64,000 nt of DNA from positions 1 through 64,000 of the forward strand of contig JAJPIO010000015.1 in NCBI GenBank assembly GCA_021324735.1, read 5' to 3'. Numbering within the stretch: position 1 is the first letter of the stretch; each line of letters begins with the position of its first letter. This stretch comes from Bacteroidota bacterium (GTDB lineage: Bacteria > Bacteroidota > Ignavibacteria > Palsa-1295). Below the pieces are notes generated by a model, which saw only the letters and a list, made by a program, of their open reading frames with translations, was not told the DNA's origin and ran no database searches. This document shows positions 44,723 through 53,859 of the stretch, piece after piece. Made by a program: the position numbers and the translations under genes.

Positions 44723-45493
44723 TCAATAAGCAAGTATGCGAATCGCTACCAGAACATGATTATCGATATCATTCTGATGTGTAGCGTCGTTCGGATCGAA
44801 CACCGTTCCAGTGATACCTCCTAAGAGATGAAAGATGACCCGAGGATCTAACTGAAAGTTGAGCGTCATTGACCCGTTGGATACAAACTGCACGTTATCT
44901 CGATCGGTAAAATCGTGATCCTGGAATCGGAACATACCATTACGCGATGCACTCGAATGGACCATAAAAGCGGTGCGAAGTCCAGCTCTTACCGTATAGC
45001 CATAAATGTAGACCGAATAGGTCTGATTGCCTACTTGAAGTTGTGGATAAGAGGCAAGCACCGCAGCATCGTCAGTATTATTTTTATCCGGCTTGTGAAT
45101 CTCGAACTTCACACGATCATAAGTACCGGAAGGGATTGTTGCCGTGGTAACGACGTGCGTACCAGATGAATCGAAGACGATAACGAACGGGCCTGTTTTG
45201 ACCGTTGCATCATGATCGTCCTTGGTGGTGTCGTCTACATCGGAATGTAGCTTGACATCTTTGACAAAAACCAGTGCTTGCGTTACGACGAGCGAATCGA
45301 ATAGGACGCCTGATGGTGTGGCTCCTTTCACGGTCGCCATACGGCTAACATCGGATGTTGTCAGTTGCGATTGCATGGTTACCGTAGTTTGCCCGTTATT
45401 GGTCGAAGTGGAGGTACTGCTGGAGCAACCCGCTGCAACAAGCAAAAGAGCGACAACAAGATAGTGCGATAAGGGAATTTGGGGATAACTCAT
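44723..45493 (-). CDS. DUF4382-like lipoprotein
   Basis: 256 residues from ATG 45493. The lipobox LLLVAAGC puts the lipidated Cys at position 23; a longer frame upstream would spoil the signal and was rejected. After a Ser/Thr-rich linker it shows the DUF4382 pattern (DSLVVTQALVFVKDVKLHSD, IPSGTYDRVKFEIHKP, DFTDRDNVQFVSNGSMTLNF). Function is unknown; the family is a beta-sandwich of surface lipoproteins. Confidence 0.78.
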   Translation of the reverse strand: MSYPQIPLSHYLVVALLLVAAGCSSSTSTSTNNGQTTVTMQSQLTTSDVSRMATVKGATPSGVLFDSLVVTQALVFVKDVKLHSDVDDTTKDDHDATVKTGPFVIVFDSSGTHVVTTATIPSGTYDRVKFEIHKPDKNNTDDAAVLASYPQLQVGNQTYSVYIYGYTVRAGLRTAFMVHSSASRNGMFRFQDHDFTDRDNVQFVSNGSMTLNFQLDPRVIFHLLGGITGTVFDPNDATHQNDIDNHVLVAIRILAY

Positions 45494-45565
45494 ACCAGAA
45501 TTTATTAGGTGAATACAAAAGGGATGCTGGGGAAAAGCATCCACGAATCCTATGCCAAAGCTGAG

Positions 45566-46534
45566 CTATTTCGGTGCTGCACGATCCTCATCCGTCGAGG
45601 GAACGGCGATATTATAGGTTCCGGAGGGAATACTTCGGCCAATCAGCCAGGGATTCAACACTTTTATATCTTTATATAAATATCCCTGGGAATAAGCCCA
45701 ATCGGCGATGGAGGCAATGGGACCTCGAACGGCAACATATCGAACTTGCGGCATTCGATAGGGTGTAAGTTTCGAAAGATTGAGGCCGTAGCGGTCGGCG
45801 TGAGTGATCAGTTCTTTGATCGCCGCAATTCGAAAGACATAACGCATGGTCTCATCATTGACAAAGAGATCCCAATACGATCCTGCATGCTGCCATTGAA
45901 GGGCCTGGGCGACATTATCTTCTCCCATATTATATCCAGCCGCAACCAACGTCCAGGAGGGAAGGAGCGAACGCATATACTTAAGATAGGCAACTGCCGC
46001 TCGTGTAGATTTTACAGGATCGAGTCGCTCATCAATAAGATCATCTACACGCAGTCCAAATCGCTGGGCGGTCTGTGGAATAAATTGCCAAAAGCCATTC
46101 GCGTTGGCCGGTGATTTAACGTTTGCTAAACCACTTTCTGCAATAGCAAGATATTCAAGATCGGTTGGAAGTCCGGCATCGCGAAGCATTTTTTCGATAC
46201 CGGCGAAATATCGTCCCGAACGCTGCCACCAGATCACGATCTGGCTGGCGTTGTTCCAGTTGTAGTAAAATTCGCGCTCGAATCGTTCGCGGATGTCCCA
46301 GTTGTCGAGCGGCATTGGTTCGCCAAAGATGGTCAGTTCTTTCGGCAGTTCAATATCGGTGATGCCCTTGGTTGTAAGGATCGGGGTGGAGGGGACAGTG
46401 CTGTGTGTGGTTGCCAGTTGATATTGGCTGGCATTGAAACGATCGATAACGACCACGAGTACGATAAGGGCAACGGCTATCAAGAAGCCAATGCCCAGCC
46501 ATTGAAATTTGCTTTTGGTGAGAGCTTCCGGCAT
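45566..46534 (-). CDS. Membrane-anchored lytic transglycosylase (SLT domain)
   Basis: 322 residues with an N-terminal membrane anchor (about 11-30). The goose-lysozyme-like domain holds the catalytic Glu (E133) in EYLAIAESGLANV, then NANGFWQFIPQTAQRFGL and VAAGYNMGEDNV. It cleaves peptidoglycan between MurNAc and GlcNAc. The C-terminal part resembles MltD without clear LysM repeats. It lies 61 bases after pyrD in the same direction. Confidence 0.9.
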   Translation of the reverse strand: MPEALTKSKFQWLGIGFLIAVALIVLVVVIDRFNASQYQLATTHSTVPSTPILTTKGITDIELPKELTIFGEPMPLDNWDIRERFEREFYYNWNNASQIVIWWQRSGRYFAGIEKMLRDAGLPTDLEYLAIAESGLANVKSPANANGFWQFIPQTAQRFGLRVDDLIDERLDPVKSTRAAVAYLKYMRSLLPSWTLVAAGYNMGEDNVAQALQWQHAGSYWDLFVNDETMRYVFRIAAIKELITHADRYGLNLSKLTPYRMPQVRYVAVRGPIASIADWAYSQGYLYKDIKVLNPWLIGRSIPSGTYNIAVPSTDEDRAAPK

Positions 46535-46595
46535 AGTCGTTTAGTTAACAAATTACTTGCCCAGACTCTTGTAGCACTTAGTATCTGCCTTTTGT

Positions 46596-47573
46596 CTACC
46601 AACCGGCCGCTTTTAACTCGGCTTTTACGCGAAGCGTATTTACCAGTTCTGTTACTTCGGCGATCTTTTGCTGCTGGAGGTATTTCTCCAATCCCGCCGC
46701 CACTCTGACCCCGGCATCGGGATAGACAAAATTTGCGGTGCCGACCTGTACCATTGTTGCCCCCGCAATAAAAAACTCGATCGCATCTTCGGCGCTGACA
46801 ATGCCGCCGATACCTATGATCGGAAGCGAACATGCTTTCCGCGCCTGATAGACCTGCGCTAATGCGATCGGCTTTATAGCCGGACCCGAAAGACCGCCTG
46901 TAACGGTGTTTAATCGGGGCTCGTGCGTATAGATATCGATCGACATACCGACCAATGTATTGATCAGGCTGATCGCATCGGCTCCGGCGCGCTCGCAGGC
47001 CTGCGCGAATGGAGCAACGCTCGTTACGTTGGGGGTGAGCTTAATTATTAGAAGGCGGTCCGTTGAAGCGCGGAGGAGGGTCGTAAGTTCTTCCGTACGC
47101 TCGACATTCGTGCCGAAGGAGAGACCGCCATCTTTTACATTCGGACAACTGATATTGATCTCGTATCCTGCAAGATTAGGTACAGCATTCGCCTCGATCT
47201 TTTCCAACACATCGCGGTATTCTTCCATCGAGGAAGCCGCTATATTCGCGATGATCTTTGTATCGAATTTGGCGAGGTAGGGAAGTTTCTCCTTCACAAA
47301 CGTATCGACGCCGACATTCGCAAGCCCGATCGAGTTGAGCATGCCGCTGGCCGTCTCGACAATGCGTCGCGGCGAGTTACCCATCCTTGGCTTCCAACTT
47401 ACCGATTTAGTAACGACGCCGCCAAGCCCCTCAATATCGCAGAACTGCTTTGCTTCCGCACCATAACCAAACGTGCCGCTCGCGACAAGCACCGGATTTT
47501 TAAACTCGACGTTGCCAAGCTTTACGTGCAGGTTTGGCTTTACCTCGCCATTTGTATTCAGAGTCGTATTCAC
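46596..47573 (-). CDS. pyrD: Dihydroorotate dehydrogenase, class 1B catalytic subunit
   Basis: Oxidises dihydroorotate to orotate, using NAD through the PyrK partner. 325 residues; FMN and substrate motifs include NPVLVASGTFGYG, EINISCPNVKDGG with the class 1 active-site Cys, NTLVGMSIDI, GGLSGPAIKP and IIGIGGIVSAEDA. The start overlaps pyrK by 4 bases (ATGA), as expected for a heterotetrameric enzyme. Confidence 0.95.
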   Translation of the reverse strand: MNTTLNTNGEVKPNLHVKLGNVEFKNPVLVASGTFGYGAEAKQFCDIEGLGGVVTKSVSWKPRMGNSPRRIVETASGMLNSIGLANVGVDTFVKEKLPYLAKFDTKIIANIAASSMEEYRDVLEKIEANAVPNLAGYEINISCPNVKDGGLSFGTNVERTEELTTLLRASTDRLLIIKLTPNVTSVAPFAQACERAGADAISLINTLVGMSIDIYTHEPRLNTVTGGLSGPAIKPIALAQVYQARKACSLPIIGIGGIVSAEDAIEFFIAGATMVQVGTANFVYPDAGVRVAAGLEKYLQQQKIAEVTELVNTLRVKAELKAAGW

Positions 47574-48361
47574 AGTACGATCTCCTCCGCTTTGAAAGAT
47601 GGACCATCGGTGCAGGCAAGTCGATAGCGCCTGCCGGTCACTGCAAAAACCGATTCTTCAGTTCTAACCGGACACCCTTGACAAATTCCTATTCCGCACG
47701 CCATTTCTGTTTCTAAACTTACTTCACAAGGAATGCTGAATTCCGCAGCGAGCGATTGAGCCGCGCGCATCATGCCCGTTGGACCGCACGCGAATATTTT
47801 CGGTGATTCCAATTTACCCGATTCAAGATACGAGCGCAGTAACATTACGTTCGAACCGTGAAAGCCCTCTGAACCATCATCGGTCGCAATGTGCACATTT
47901 GCTAAATGATCTCGTGCAATAAGGCTGCTAGTCCGCGCGCCGTAAAAGGTGTGAAGCGGTACTTCATCGAGTTCGAATTTTCGCGTGAGCAATGGCATGG
48001 AGGCTACCCCGACGCCGCCAATCAGCAGCACGGCGGTCATATAGTCGGCGGAGTCGAACATCCACGGGCGGCCTAATGGCCCCAAAACATCCAGTATTTC
48101 GCCTTCTCGTGTATTCGCGAGAATACCGGTGCCACGCCCGTGCTCCTGGATGATGATCTCTGCCTCATCGCCTTGGGTCCAATAAACGGAAAATGGTCGC
48201 CGCAGCATCGGGTCGGAAAATCCTGCTTTTGGCAGGATGTTCACGAATTGTCCTGCTATTGTATTATGAGCAACATTTGGATTCCGAAATCGGAGTGTAA
48301 CCAGGCCCGGTGCGAGTATGCGGCGCTGCGTTACTACAGAAGGTACAGAAGATGATGTCAT
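47570..48361 (-). CDS. pyrK: Dihydroorotate dehydrogenase electron-transfer subunit
   Basis: 263 residues. FAD domain with MLRRPFSVYW (R-x-x-S), NAD domain with LLIGGVGVASMPLL and KIFACGPTGMM, and a C-terminal [2Fe-2S] site from MACGIGICQGCPV plus a later Cys (LACTDGPSF). It passes electrons from PyrD to NAD. The start overlaps the upstream TPR lipoprotein stop by one base (TAATG). Confidence 0.94.
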   Translation of the reverse strand: MTSSSVPSVVTQRRILAPGLVTLRFRNPNVAHNTIAGQFVNILPKAGFSDPMLRRPFSVYWTQGDEAEIIIQEHGRGTGILANTREGEILDVLGPLGRPWMFDSADYMTAVLLIGGVGVASMPLLTRKFELDEVPLHTFYGARTSSLIARDHLANVHIATDDGSEGFHGSNVMLLRSYLESGKLESPKIFACGPTGMMRAAQSLAAEFSIPCEVSLETEMACGIGICQGCPVRTEESVFAVTGRRYRLACTDGPSFKAEEIVL

Positions 48362-50685
48362 TAACGAACGTGTGAAGGGGGATCTCCCGGCTTAACGGGT
48401 GGCTGTGGTGGTGGCATGTTGCCCGGTTGGAAATGCCCGCGCACGGGCGGACGTCCCGGTTGCTGTGGAACAGCTTGGGGGCTTGCGCCCGGCTGAATAT
48501 TCTGTGGTGTTGATGGTACAACACCAGGTGGTATCGTGGTCGGATCGATCGGTGGCGGTGAAGCATGCGGCAACCCTGGCGGTGTTGCATCAGCTAATCG
48601 CGGACGCAGTGCCAGTGCATACGAGGAGTATGGATATTCCTTTTGTACCCGACGATAATACGCCACAGCACTATCATACTTCGATAGTTCTTCATAGCTT
48701 TCGCCGACGGCGTAAAGCGCCCGAGGAGCAACATCTTCCTGGCTGTAACTTTCCGCTACTTGCAAGAGTGGCAGCTTTGCTTTATCTAAACCGTAGGCTC
48801 GCAATAGACCGTACGCATCGCGATAAGCAACTTCTCCCGGAGAATTCTGGTCAGTCACCATGAATAACGCTCGAGCTTGTTCTGCGTAAATGGTCTGTCC
48901 ATAATGAGTCATGAGTTCATGGAGCAGCGAATCGCGCATTGGGCGGTTATTCTCATGCTGTTCGAGATTTAGCCAGGCGTAGATGGTTTGTGCGCGCAGG
49001 GCAGTCTTGGCCGTATCGATCGTCCCAAGATCCAAGTTAGCAGCAGTGCGGTATTCATTCCGTGCTTCCGAAACTTCTCCAAAGGTCTCATAGGCACGCC
49101 CGAGCTGATAATGGGCCATCGCTTTGCGGAGGTTAAGGCTATCCATAAAGCGGGAAGTATCTGCACCGGGGATCGACACATTGCGCGCCGATCGCAAACG
49201 TGTTTCGAGCTGAGCAATACGAATAGAATCTTCTTTCGTTATTTGTACCGGTTGTTGTGGTTGCCAACGGTTGCCTAATATTTCTTGCATCGCCTGCAAG
49301 TGGATCTCGGCCGATTCATTGCGGACTTGACCTCCCGCCTTCGTTCTTACCGGTTGTTCAGAAAGTTTATGCTCGGTAGAATCGATCTTGTCCAATTCGG
49401 CGCGCCACTTTGCAAAGCTGGCGAGTGAATTTGCCTGCTGCGATACATACTCATTCATCGCGGAAGAACCGAAGTCCTTGGTACCAATGAGGCTTGCGGC
49501 CATTCGTGCTGCCGAATCGTAGAGTCCCATCTCGCGGTACATTTCTGCTTGCCGAAATTTTGACCGCGATGTTATGACTGCACTCGAATTTTTGTACATG
49601 GTATCGAGCACATAATATTCGGCTCTGAGAGGGCCGTGATAGGTCGAGCGAAATTCTGGAGAACGCAGATCAGCATGTACGGCATGACGAGCCGCAAGCT
49701 CGTCCGTATAAGCTAATTCATAGCGTGCCGCCGGTTGAGAGGGGCCGTATTTCGCTTTACTAACGACGGATTTCAATTCTGCACGAGCATCATCGAACTG
49801 GTCTTGTTCGCGTAGTGCCAGGGCATGAGCAATATGCGCCTCACCGATCAGCCAATCGTCTTTCGCATTATTATAGGAAACTTCAAATGCTTGCTTCGCC
49901 GAAGTCCAATTGCCGGCAAGGAAATCGACAGCTCCTTCTTCGTAGGCCAGTCGGCCGAGTTCTTCTCCGCTTAGTCCATCCTCTGCTTTATGAAGTTCTT
50001 CGGCAATACCGGAAAGCGAATCTGGATTTTTCGCATAAATAAGTTCAGCAAAGGCGCGGTGTGCCGCTGAAAGAGCGGCTTTATCGTTTGACTCTGCGGT
50101 CATTGTCATTCCACGATTAAGCACCATTGCGGCGGTATCGAAATGTTTGTTCACAAGCGTCGCTCGTGCAAGAAATACTTCGATCTCCGCAGCGTAATGG
50201 GTCTCGGGAAATTTATATAGAAGTTCTAAGAACTTTCGCTCTGCTCCATTAAAGTCATTCTTGTAAAACTGGGCTTTACCGACAATATAGAGAGCATCCT
50301 CAATAAACTTGTTGCCTTTTTTATCGGCCAGTACTTTCGAGCCGAGAATAATAGCAGAATCAAGATGAACGTTGTTAACCTCCTTCGTTGCCGCAAGCGA
50401 TTGGGAAAAGGAGGGAGTAATAGGAAGTACGCGGCCATCGCGCAGAGCTATCTGCCGCATCTTGTATTCTTCATCTAACCAGCGATGGTTTAGCACCGCG
50501 ATCGCTCCATTGGAATTGGGCGGCGTTATCGCCTTCTGCGAATACTCATACGCTTCCAGATGCGTGCGGGCAAGATAGATGGTATTGAAATACGTGGATA
50601 CATTGTGCCACCATGCGCAACCCGATACAACGGTAAGCACTGTGGCGAACCACCATAGTTGAACGGAAGTCTTTTTGATCTTCAT
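48361..50685 (-). CDS. Large TPR lipoprotein with proline-rich C-terminus
   Basis: 774 residues from ATG 50685. Signal with lipobox TVVSGC (Cys 23) fixes this start; the frame continues upstream to 50796, but that would bury the signal. Many TPR-like helices follow (KFIEDALYIVGKAQFYKNDF, PETHYAAEIEVFLARATL, RALYAVGESYEELSKYDSAV), then a Pro/Gly/Gln-rich tail of about 65 residues (PGVVPSTPQNIQPGASPQ). Repeats of this type occur in outer-membrane assembly and gliding/secretion lipoproteins; its specific role is unknown. Confidence 0.8.
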   Translation of the reverse strand: MKIKKTSVQLWWFATVLTVVSGCAWWHNVSTYFNTIYLARTHLEAYEYSQKAITPPNSNGAIAVLNHRWLDEEYKMRQIALRDGRVLPITPSFSQSLAATKEVNNVHLDSAIILGSKVLADKKGNKFIEDALYIVGKAQFYKNDFNGAERKFLELLYKFPETHYAAEIEVFLARATLVNKHFDTAAMVLNRGMTMTAESNDKAALSAAHRAFAELIYAKNPDSLSGIAEELHKAEDGLSGEELGRLAYEEGAVDFLAGNWTSAKQAFEVSYNNAKDDWLIGEAHIAHALALREQDQFDDARAELKSVVSKAKYGPSQPAARYELAYTDELAARHAVHADLRSPEFRSTYHGPLRAEYYVLDTMYKNSSAVITSRSKFRQAEMYREMGLYDSAARMAASLIGTKDFGSSAMNEYVSQQANSLASFAKWRAELDKIDSTEHKLSEQPVRTKAGGQVRNESAEIHLQAMQEILGNRWQPQQPVQITKEDSIRIAQLETRLRSARNVSIPGADTSRFMDSLNLRKAMAHYQLGRAYETFGEVSEARNEYRTAANLDLGTIDTAKTALRAQTIYAWLNLEQHENNRPMRDSLLHELMTHYGQTIYAEQARALFMVTDQNSPGEVAYRDAYGLLRAYGLDKAKLPLLQVAESYSQEDVAPRALYAVGESYEELSKYDSAVAYYRRVQKEYPYSSYALALRPRLADATPPGLPHASPPPIDPTTIPPGVVPSTPQNIQPGASPQAVPQQPGRPPVRGHFQPGNMPPPQPPVKPGDPPSHVR

Positions 50686-50838
50686 AGAACGTGAGGAGCG
50701 TAGCACATAACGAACGGGAGGCTGAGCAGGCGATGGAAGAGGCTCCGGTTGATACATGCTGTCGCGATTAACGCCCTCAAAAATCACTTCGTTCAAAGCG
50801 AACCAGTCACTATTAATGCCCTAATCTGCTTCTATGTC

Positions 50839-51174
50839 TTAATCTGCTTCAGAAACATCTGTAGCGGGATCTTTGACCCATAGGCCATCGCCGACGAGAA
50901 GTGTTATCTTTTCTTCATTGAGACGTTCATGGGCCGAAACGATCGCCTGTTCCAGGTCGAGCATATCACATTGAATAGATACCGGCTCACCTTTTACCTC
51001 ACACGGACCAAAAGCCTGCACATTCTGCCCGGTACTGCGCTTGGCGAGCAAGCTAAAACGCTCGCCATTCGCCTCGGTCTCTAATTGCAGGGTCGTATCG
51101 ACCACGTTAAACTGCGTTTTAAACGCTTCGATGGTCGCCAGAAAACTCTTTTTATGAAAGGTGATCTCCGTCAT
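50839..51174 (-). CDS. Hypothetical protein, 111 residues
   Basis: A soluble, mildly acidic protein (MTEITFHKKSFLATIEAFKT...). No signal peptide, membrane span or recognised motif; predicted mixed alpha/beta. It is upstream of the TPR lipoprotein on the same strand, 153 bases before it, and could share its promoter. Coding assignment rests on length and a lack of competing frames. Confidence 0.55.
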   Translation of the reverse strand: MTEITFHKKSFLATIEAFKTQFNVVDTTLQLETEANGERFSLLAKRSTGQNVQAFGPCEVKGEPVSIQCDMLDLEQAIVSAHERLNEEKITLLVGDGLWVKDPATDVSEAD

Positions 51175-51325
51175 AAGGCTAATTCTGCTGATTTTGGCAA
51201 ATCAACACGCGTGTTGAAGAATCAATCCAAAGATAATATACCGGTAACCGAAAAAAAGGTGCGGCCCGTGTTGTCTTTATTGCAGGACCCTATGTGTCCT
51301 TAAAAACAGGAATCGCAAGTATATT

Positions 51326-51643
51326 ATGCAACAGGCTTATTATAGTTATGGAGAGGCGGTCAATCGAGCGGCGAGTAACGTGCTTAACGATCGTACAGTG
51401 GCCCGGCAACGTCAGATAGAGGAATTGGAAGAGCTGCTATACAGCCTTGGTAATTCGATCCCCGAATCATGGGAGACGCAAACACGAACGTTACTTACGG
51501 GACGCGAGCGCTCGATCGACCGCCTCGTTCGTGTTCTTACGATGGAGATGCATCTCGATCCGAAGCACCCGCGTTACAGCGTGCTGAGTTCTGTTCTCTT
51601 GCTTGCCTTCACGATCAAGCAGGCGGCCGCTCAGGTCTGCTAA
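51326..51643 (+). CDS. Hypothetical protein, 105 residues
   Basis: Mostly helical and charged (RQRQIEELEELLYSLGNSIP), with a hydrophobic C-terminal helix (YSVLSSVLLLAFTIKQAAA) and an ending AQVC. No family recognised. Its stop overlaps the convergent GyrI-like gene by 4 bases. Confidence 0.5.
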   Translation: MQQAYYSYGEAVNRAASNVLNDRTVARQRQIEELEELLYSLGNSIPESWETQTRTLLTGRERSIDRLVRVLTMEMHLDPKHPRYSVLSSVLLLAFTIKQAAAQVC

Positions 51644-52275
51644 GCTTTCTGAGCAGCTTTCTTTCTCAAGAGGACCGGCTGTCGGAGAATGGTCTTTAGA
51701 TTCGCTGGTTTGGTTCGGCGCGGATCTCCCATATAGATCTCATGGTGTTTGCCAGTCAGTTCATATCCATGATCGGTCGCAAAGTGATGTAACTTCTCGA
51801 TCGTCGTTCCCTCCGTAGCATAAGGGCCCACATGCATGATCTGTACTGCTGCGCCTTCCTTCAGGGGTGCAAGGCGTACGGATTCAATAGGAGCTTCGAC
51901 CCCTTTATCGAGGGCCTGTTCTACTGCCAAGTTAAGGTCTCGTTGCGTTATGAAGCTTGGTTGTGCGATCATCAGTGTCCATTTCCAGGCTGATCGATCG
52001 CCATTCGGCATAAACGCGTTCATATCGTCGGCCCACCATTGCCCTTCAAGCGGGGTGATCTTATAATCCGAGGGTTCTCCTCGTTTCTTACGTCCGAATT
52101 TGATGCCATAGGCGAGAGAATACAGCGCCTGAACGGCAGCCTGGAATTCAGGAGAATTATTCGGATCGCCGGTACCGTCGATCATAAGATATTTTATTGA
52201 TGGAATCCGTAACAGCTTCGGTTCTTTGGGTGAAGCTTTAAAAAACTCTTTAAGCTGATCGTCGTTGAGTGCCAT
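51640..52275 (-). CDS. GyrI-like small-molecule-binding domain protein
   Basis: 211 residues with the GyrI/SOUL-like fold usually found as effector domain of MerR or AraC regulators, here without a DNA-binding domain. Typical segments: LLRIPSIKYLMIDGTGDPN, KITPLEGQWWADD, AAVQIMHVGPYATEGTTIEK and HHEIYMGDPRRTKPANLKTI. Stand-alone members are thought to bind or hydrolyse small toxic ligands. A 19-bp palindrome (52344-52362) lies 69 bases upstream. Confidence 0.82.
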   Translation of the reverse strand: MALNDDQLKEFFKASPKEPKLLRIPSIKYLMIDGTGDPNNSPEFQAAVQALYSLAYGIKFGRKKRGEPSDYKITPLEGQWWADDMNAFMPNGDRSAWKWTLMIAQPSFITQRDLNLAVEQALDKGVEAPIESVRLAPLKEGAAVQIMHVGPYATEGTTIEKLHHFATDHGYELTGKHHEIYMGDPRRTKPANLKTILRQPVLLRKKAAQKA

Positions 52276-52343
52276 AGGTCAAGAGAAATCGGTGAATAGC
52301 CCCGGTCGTACAATTATATGGCCATGCAAGACAATTGCCTAAA

Positions 52344-52362
52344 ATGCCTTAGATTAAGGCAT
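52344..52362. promoter_or_regulatory. 19-bp palindrome upstream of the GyrI-like gene
   Basis: ATGCCTTA-GAT-TAAGGCAT (8-bp arms). It lies between the GyrI-like gene and the minus-strand membrane gene upstream. It could be an operator; no regulator is encoded next to it. Confidence 0.35.
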
Positions 52363-52419
52363 CAAGATGCGTAAGATTTATCTGAGAATTTTGAGAGGAG
52401 AAGAAATTTTTACGTTATT

Positions 52420-52869
52420 CTAATCACTGCCTATAAGGGCAAAGAGCGAACACAAGAAGGTCCCTAAAAGCGCAATAGCTCGAACGGCATTCCATGCCGA
52501 GAAACGCTTTAAAATGGAATAGATACTTTCTTCCGAAAGAGAACTGTTTTTTAGTTTTAGTCCGTTGGGCGCTGCATTCGCAGTAGCAATAATATGAAGG
52601 AGTGCGAAAAAGGCTGCTGCAAGCAAGAGGAGGGAGGCGACTCCTCGTACGAAAGCCATCATTGTGCTGGCAATTGTTAGGAGTGGACCTCCAAGTCCAA
52701 AAACGGGGTACCAAAATCGTCCCGGTCCAAGATCCGTTGCTCGGAAGTAATTGGCGAAGGCGTGCACACCGATCTTTCTTCGGGCGGGAAGCCCAATGAC
52801 CGCTTTATCCAGTGCCGCTCCGGCTATGAGAGCGTTTAGGATGGTGGCAATGGTGAGAAGTGTTTGCAT
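52420..52869 (-). CDS. Small integral membrane protein, DUF1772-like
   Basis: 149 residues from ATG 52869 (MQTLLTIATILNALIAGAAL); an in-frame ATG at 52887 would add six residues. Four hydrophobic helices separated by short loops, with YFRATDLGPGRFWYPVFGLG after the first. The pattern resembles DUF1772 (anthrone-oxygenase-like) membrane proteins, but I am not certain. It is divergent from the sugar transferase gene. Confidence 0.6.
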   Translation of the reverse strand: MQTLLTIATILNALIAGAALDKAVIGLPARRKIGVHAFANYFRATDLGPGRFWYPVFGLGGPLLTIASTMMAFVRGVASLLLLAAAFFALLHIIATANAAPNGLKLKNSSLSEESIYSILKRFSAWNAVRAIALLGTFLCSLFALIGSD

Positions 52870-52987
52870 TCCTTTGTCCAAAAGCAATATAAATGCCTTC
52901 AGCTGAACGTTAGGTACTTATTTGTGACCTTTTTTTCCTGTTACCAATGGCGACATCGCGGTTCTTCCTGATGTTCAGTACTGCGAG

Positions 52988-53731
52988 TTGCCAAAAGACC
53001 TGCAAGTGTTGAACGTGGATAAAAATAGTCTCTTACGAAACGAAGAATATCAATTGAACGCAGAAGGTACGGTTGCTTCAACGTTTGTACCCCCGGCCGG
53101 AAGACATTACTTTGAAGGTGCTTTATACGTGAATGGGGCCAAGCGCTGGCTGGATGTTACGCTATCTTTAATACTTATCGTGATGTTGCTCCCCGTCTTC
53201 CTGATCGTTGCAATCGCTGTCGCGATCACGAGCCGCGGTAAAGTGCTGCTGGCCCAGCCGCGAGTCGGGTGGAAAGGAGAGGTGTTCGGATGCTATAAAT
53301 TCCGAACGATGTATTCTCATATTCACGATGAGAATCTGATTGAACAAGCTACCGTACTGGCGCAGCAAGGCATTCTTTTGAAATTGGAGGAAGACCCCCG
53401 TATCACACCGGTCGGAAAATTTTTGCGCCGGTCATCACTGGATGAGTTACCTCAATTATTTAATGTATTAAAAGGCGATATGAGCCTTATCGGGCCTCGA
53501 CCACTCGTACAACTGATGGCCAATCCGTACCCGGTCGAGGTGCAGATTCGTGGCGTTATCCGTCCAGGTATTACGGGATTGTGGCAGACTCGATCACGGG
53601 ACGACGGTACGTCGATCTATCTCATGATGCCACATGATGTCGAGTATATCCAAACAGTCTCGCTCAAGAACGACCTTAAAATATTGGCAGCGACGATTCC
53701 TGCTGTACTGTTAGCGAAAGGAGCAAAGTAG
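52988..53731 (+). CDS. Sugar-phosphate transferase (WcaJ/PglC type), copy 1
   Basis: 247 residues, initiating glycosyl-1-phosphate transferase that loads the first sugar onto undecaprenyl phosphate. N-terminal membrane helix (LDVTLSLILIVMLLPVFLIV), then QPRVGWKGEVFGCYKFRTM, LRRSSLDELPQLFNVLKGDM (the conserved D-E and family signature), LIGPRPLV and RPGITGLWQ. The start codon is TTG at 52988; GTG 53006 is an alternative. A near-copy lies at 55192, on the far side of an FAD oxidoreductase. Confidence 0.88.
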   Translation: MPKDLQVLNVDKNSLLRNEEYQLNAEGTVASTFVPPAGRHYFEGALYVNGAKRWLDVTLSLILIVMLLPVFLIVAIAVAITSRGKVLLAQPRVGWKGEVFGCYKFRTMYSHIHDENLIEQATVLAQQGILLKLEEDPRITPVGKFLRRSSLDELPQLFNVLKGDMSLIGPRPLVQLMANPYPVEVQIRGVIRPGITGLWQTRSRDDGTSIYLMMPHDVEYIQTVSLKNDLKILAATIPAVLLAKGAK

Positions 53732-53859
53732 CAGAATGCTGTAATAAATCGGTCACATAAATTTCTTTTATAACCTGGTCTTAAAAATCACTCTCGTATC
53801 ACACACCCTTGGGTTGTGCGCCAGCCCATACGTGTGGAGTATGCCTTCACGTTTATTGT

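Noticed and set aside
50686-50796. 37-residue extension of the TPR lipoprotein
   Set aside because: A lipobox signal starting at 50685 would no longer be N-terminal.
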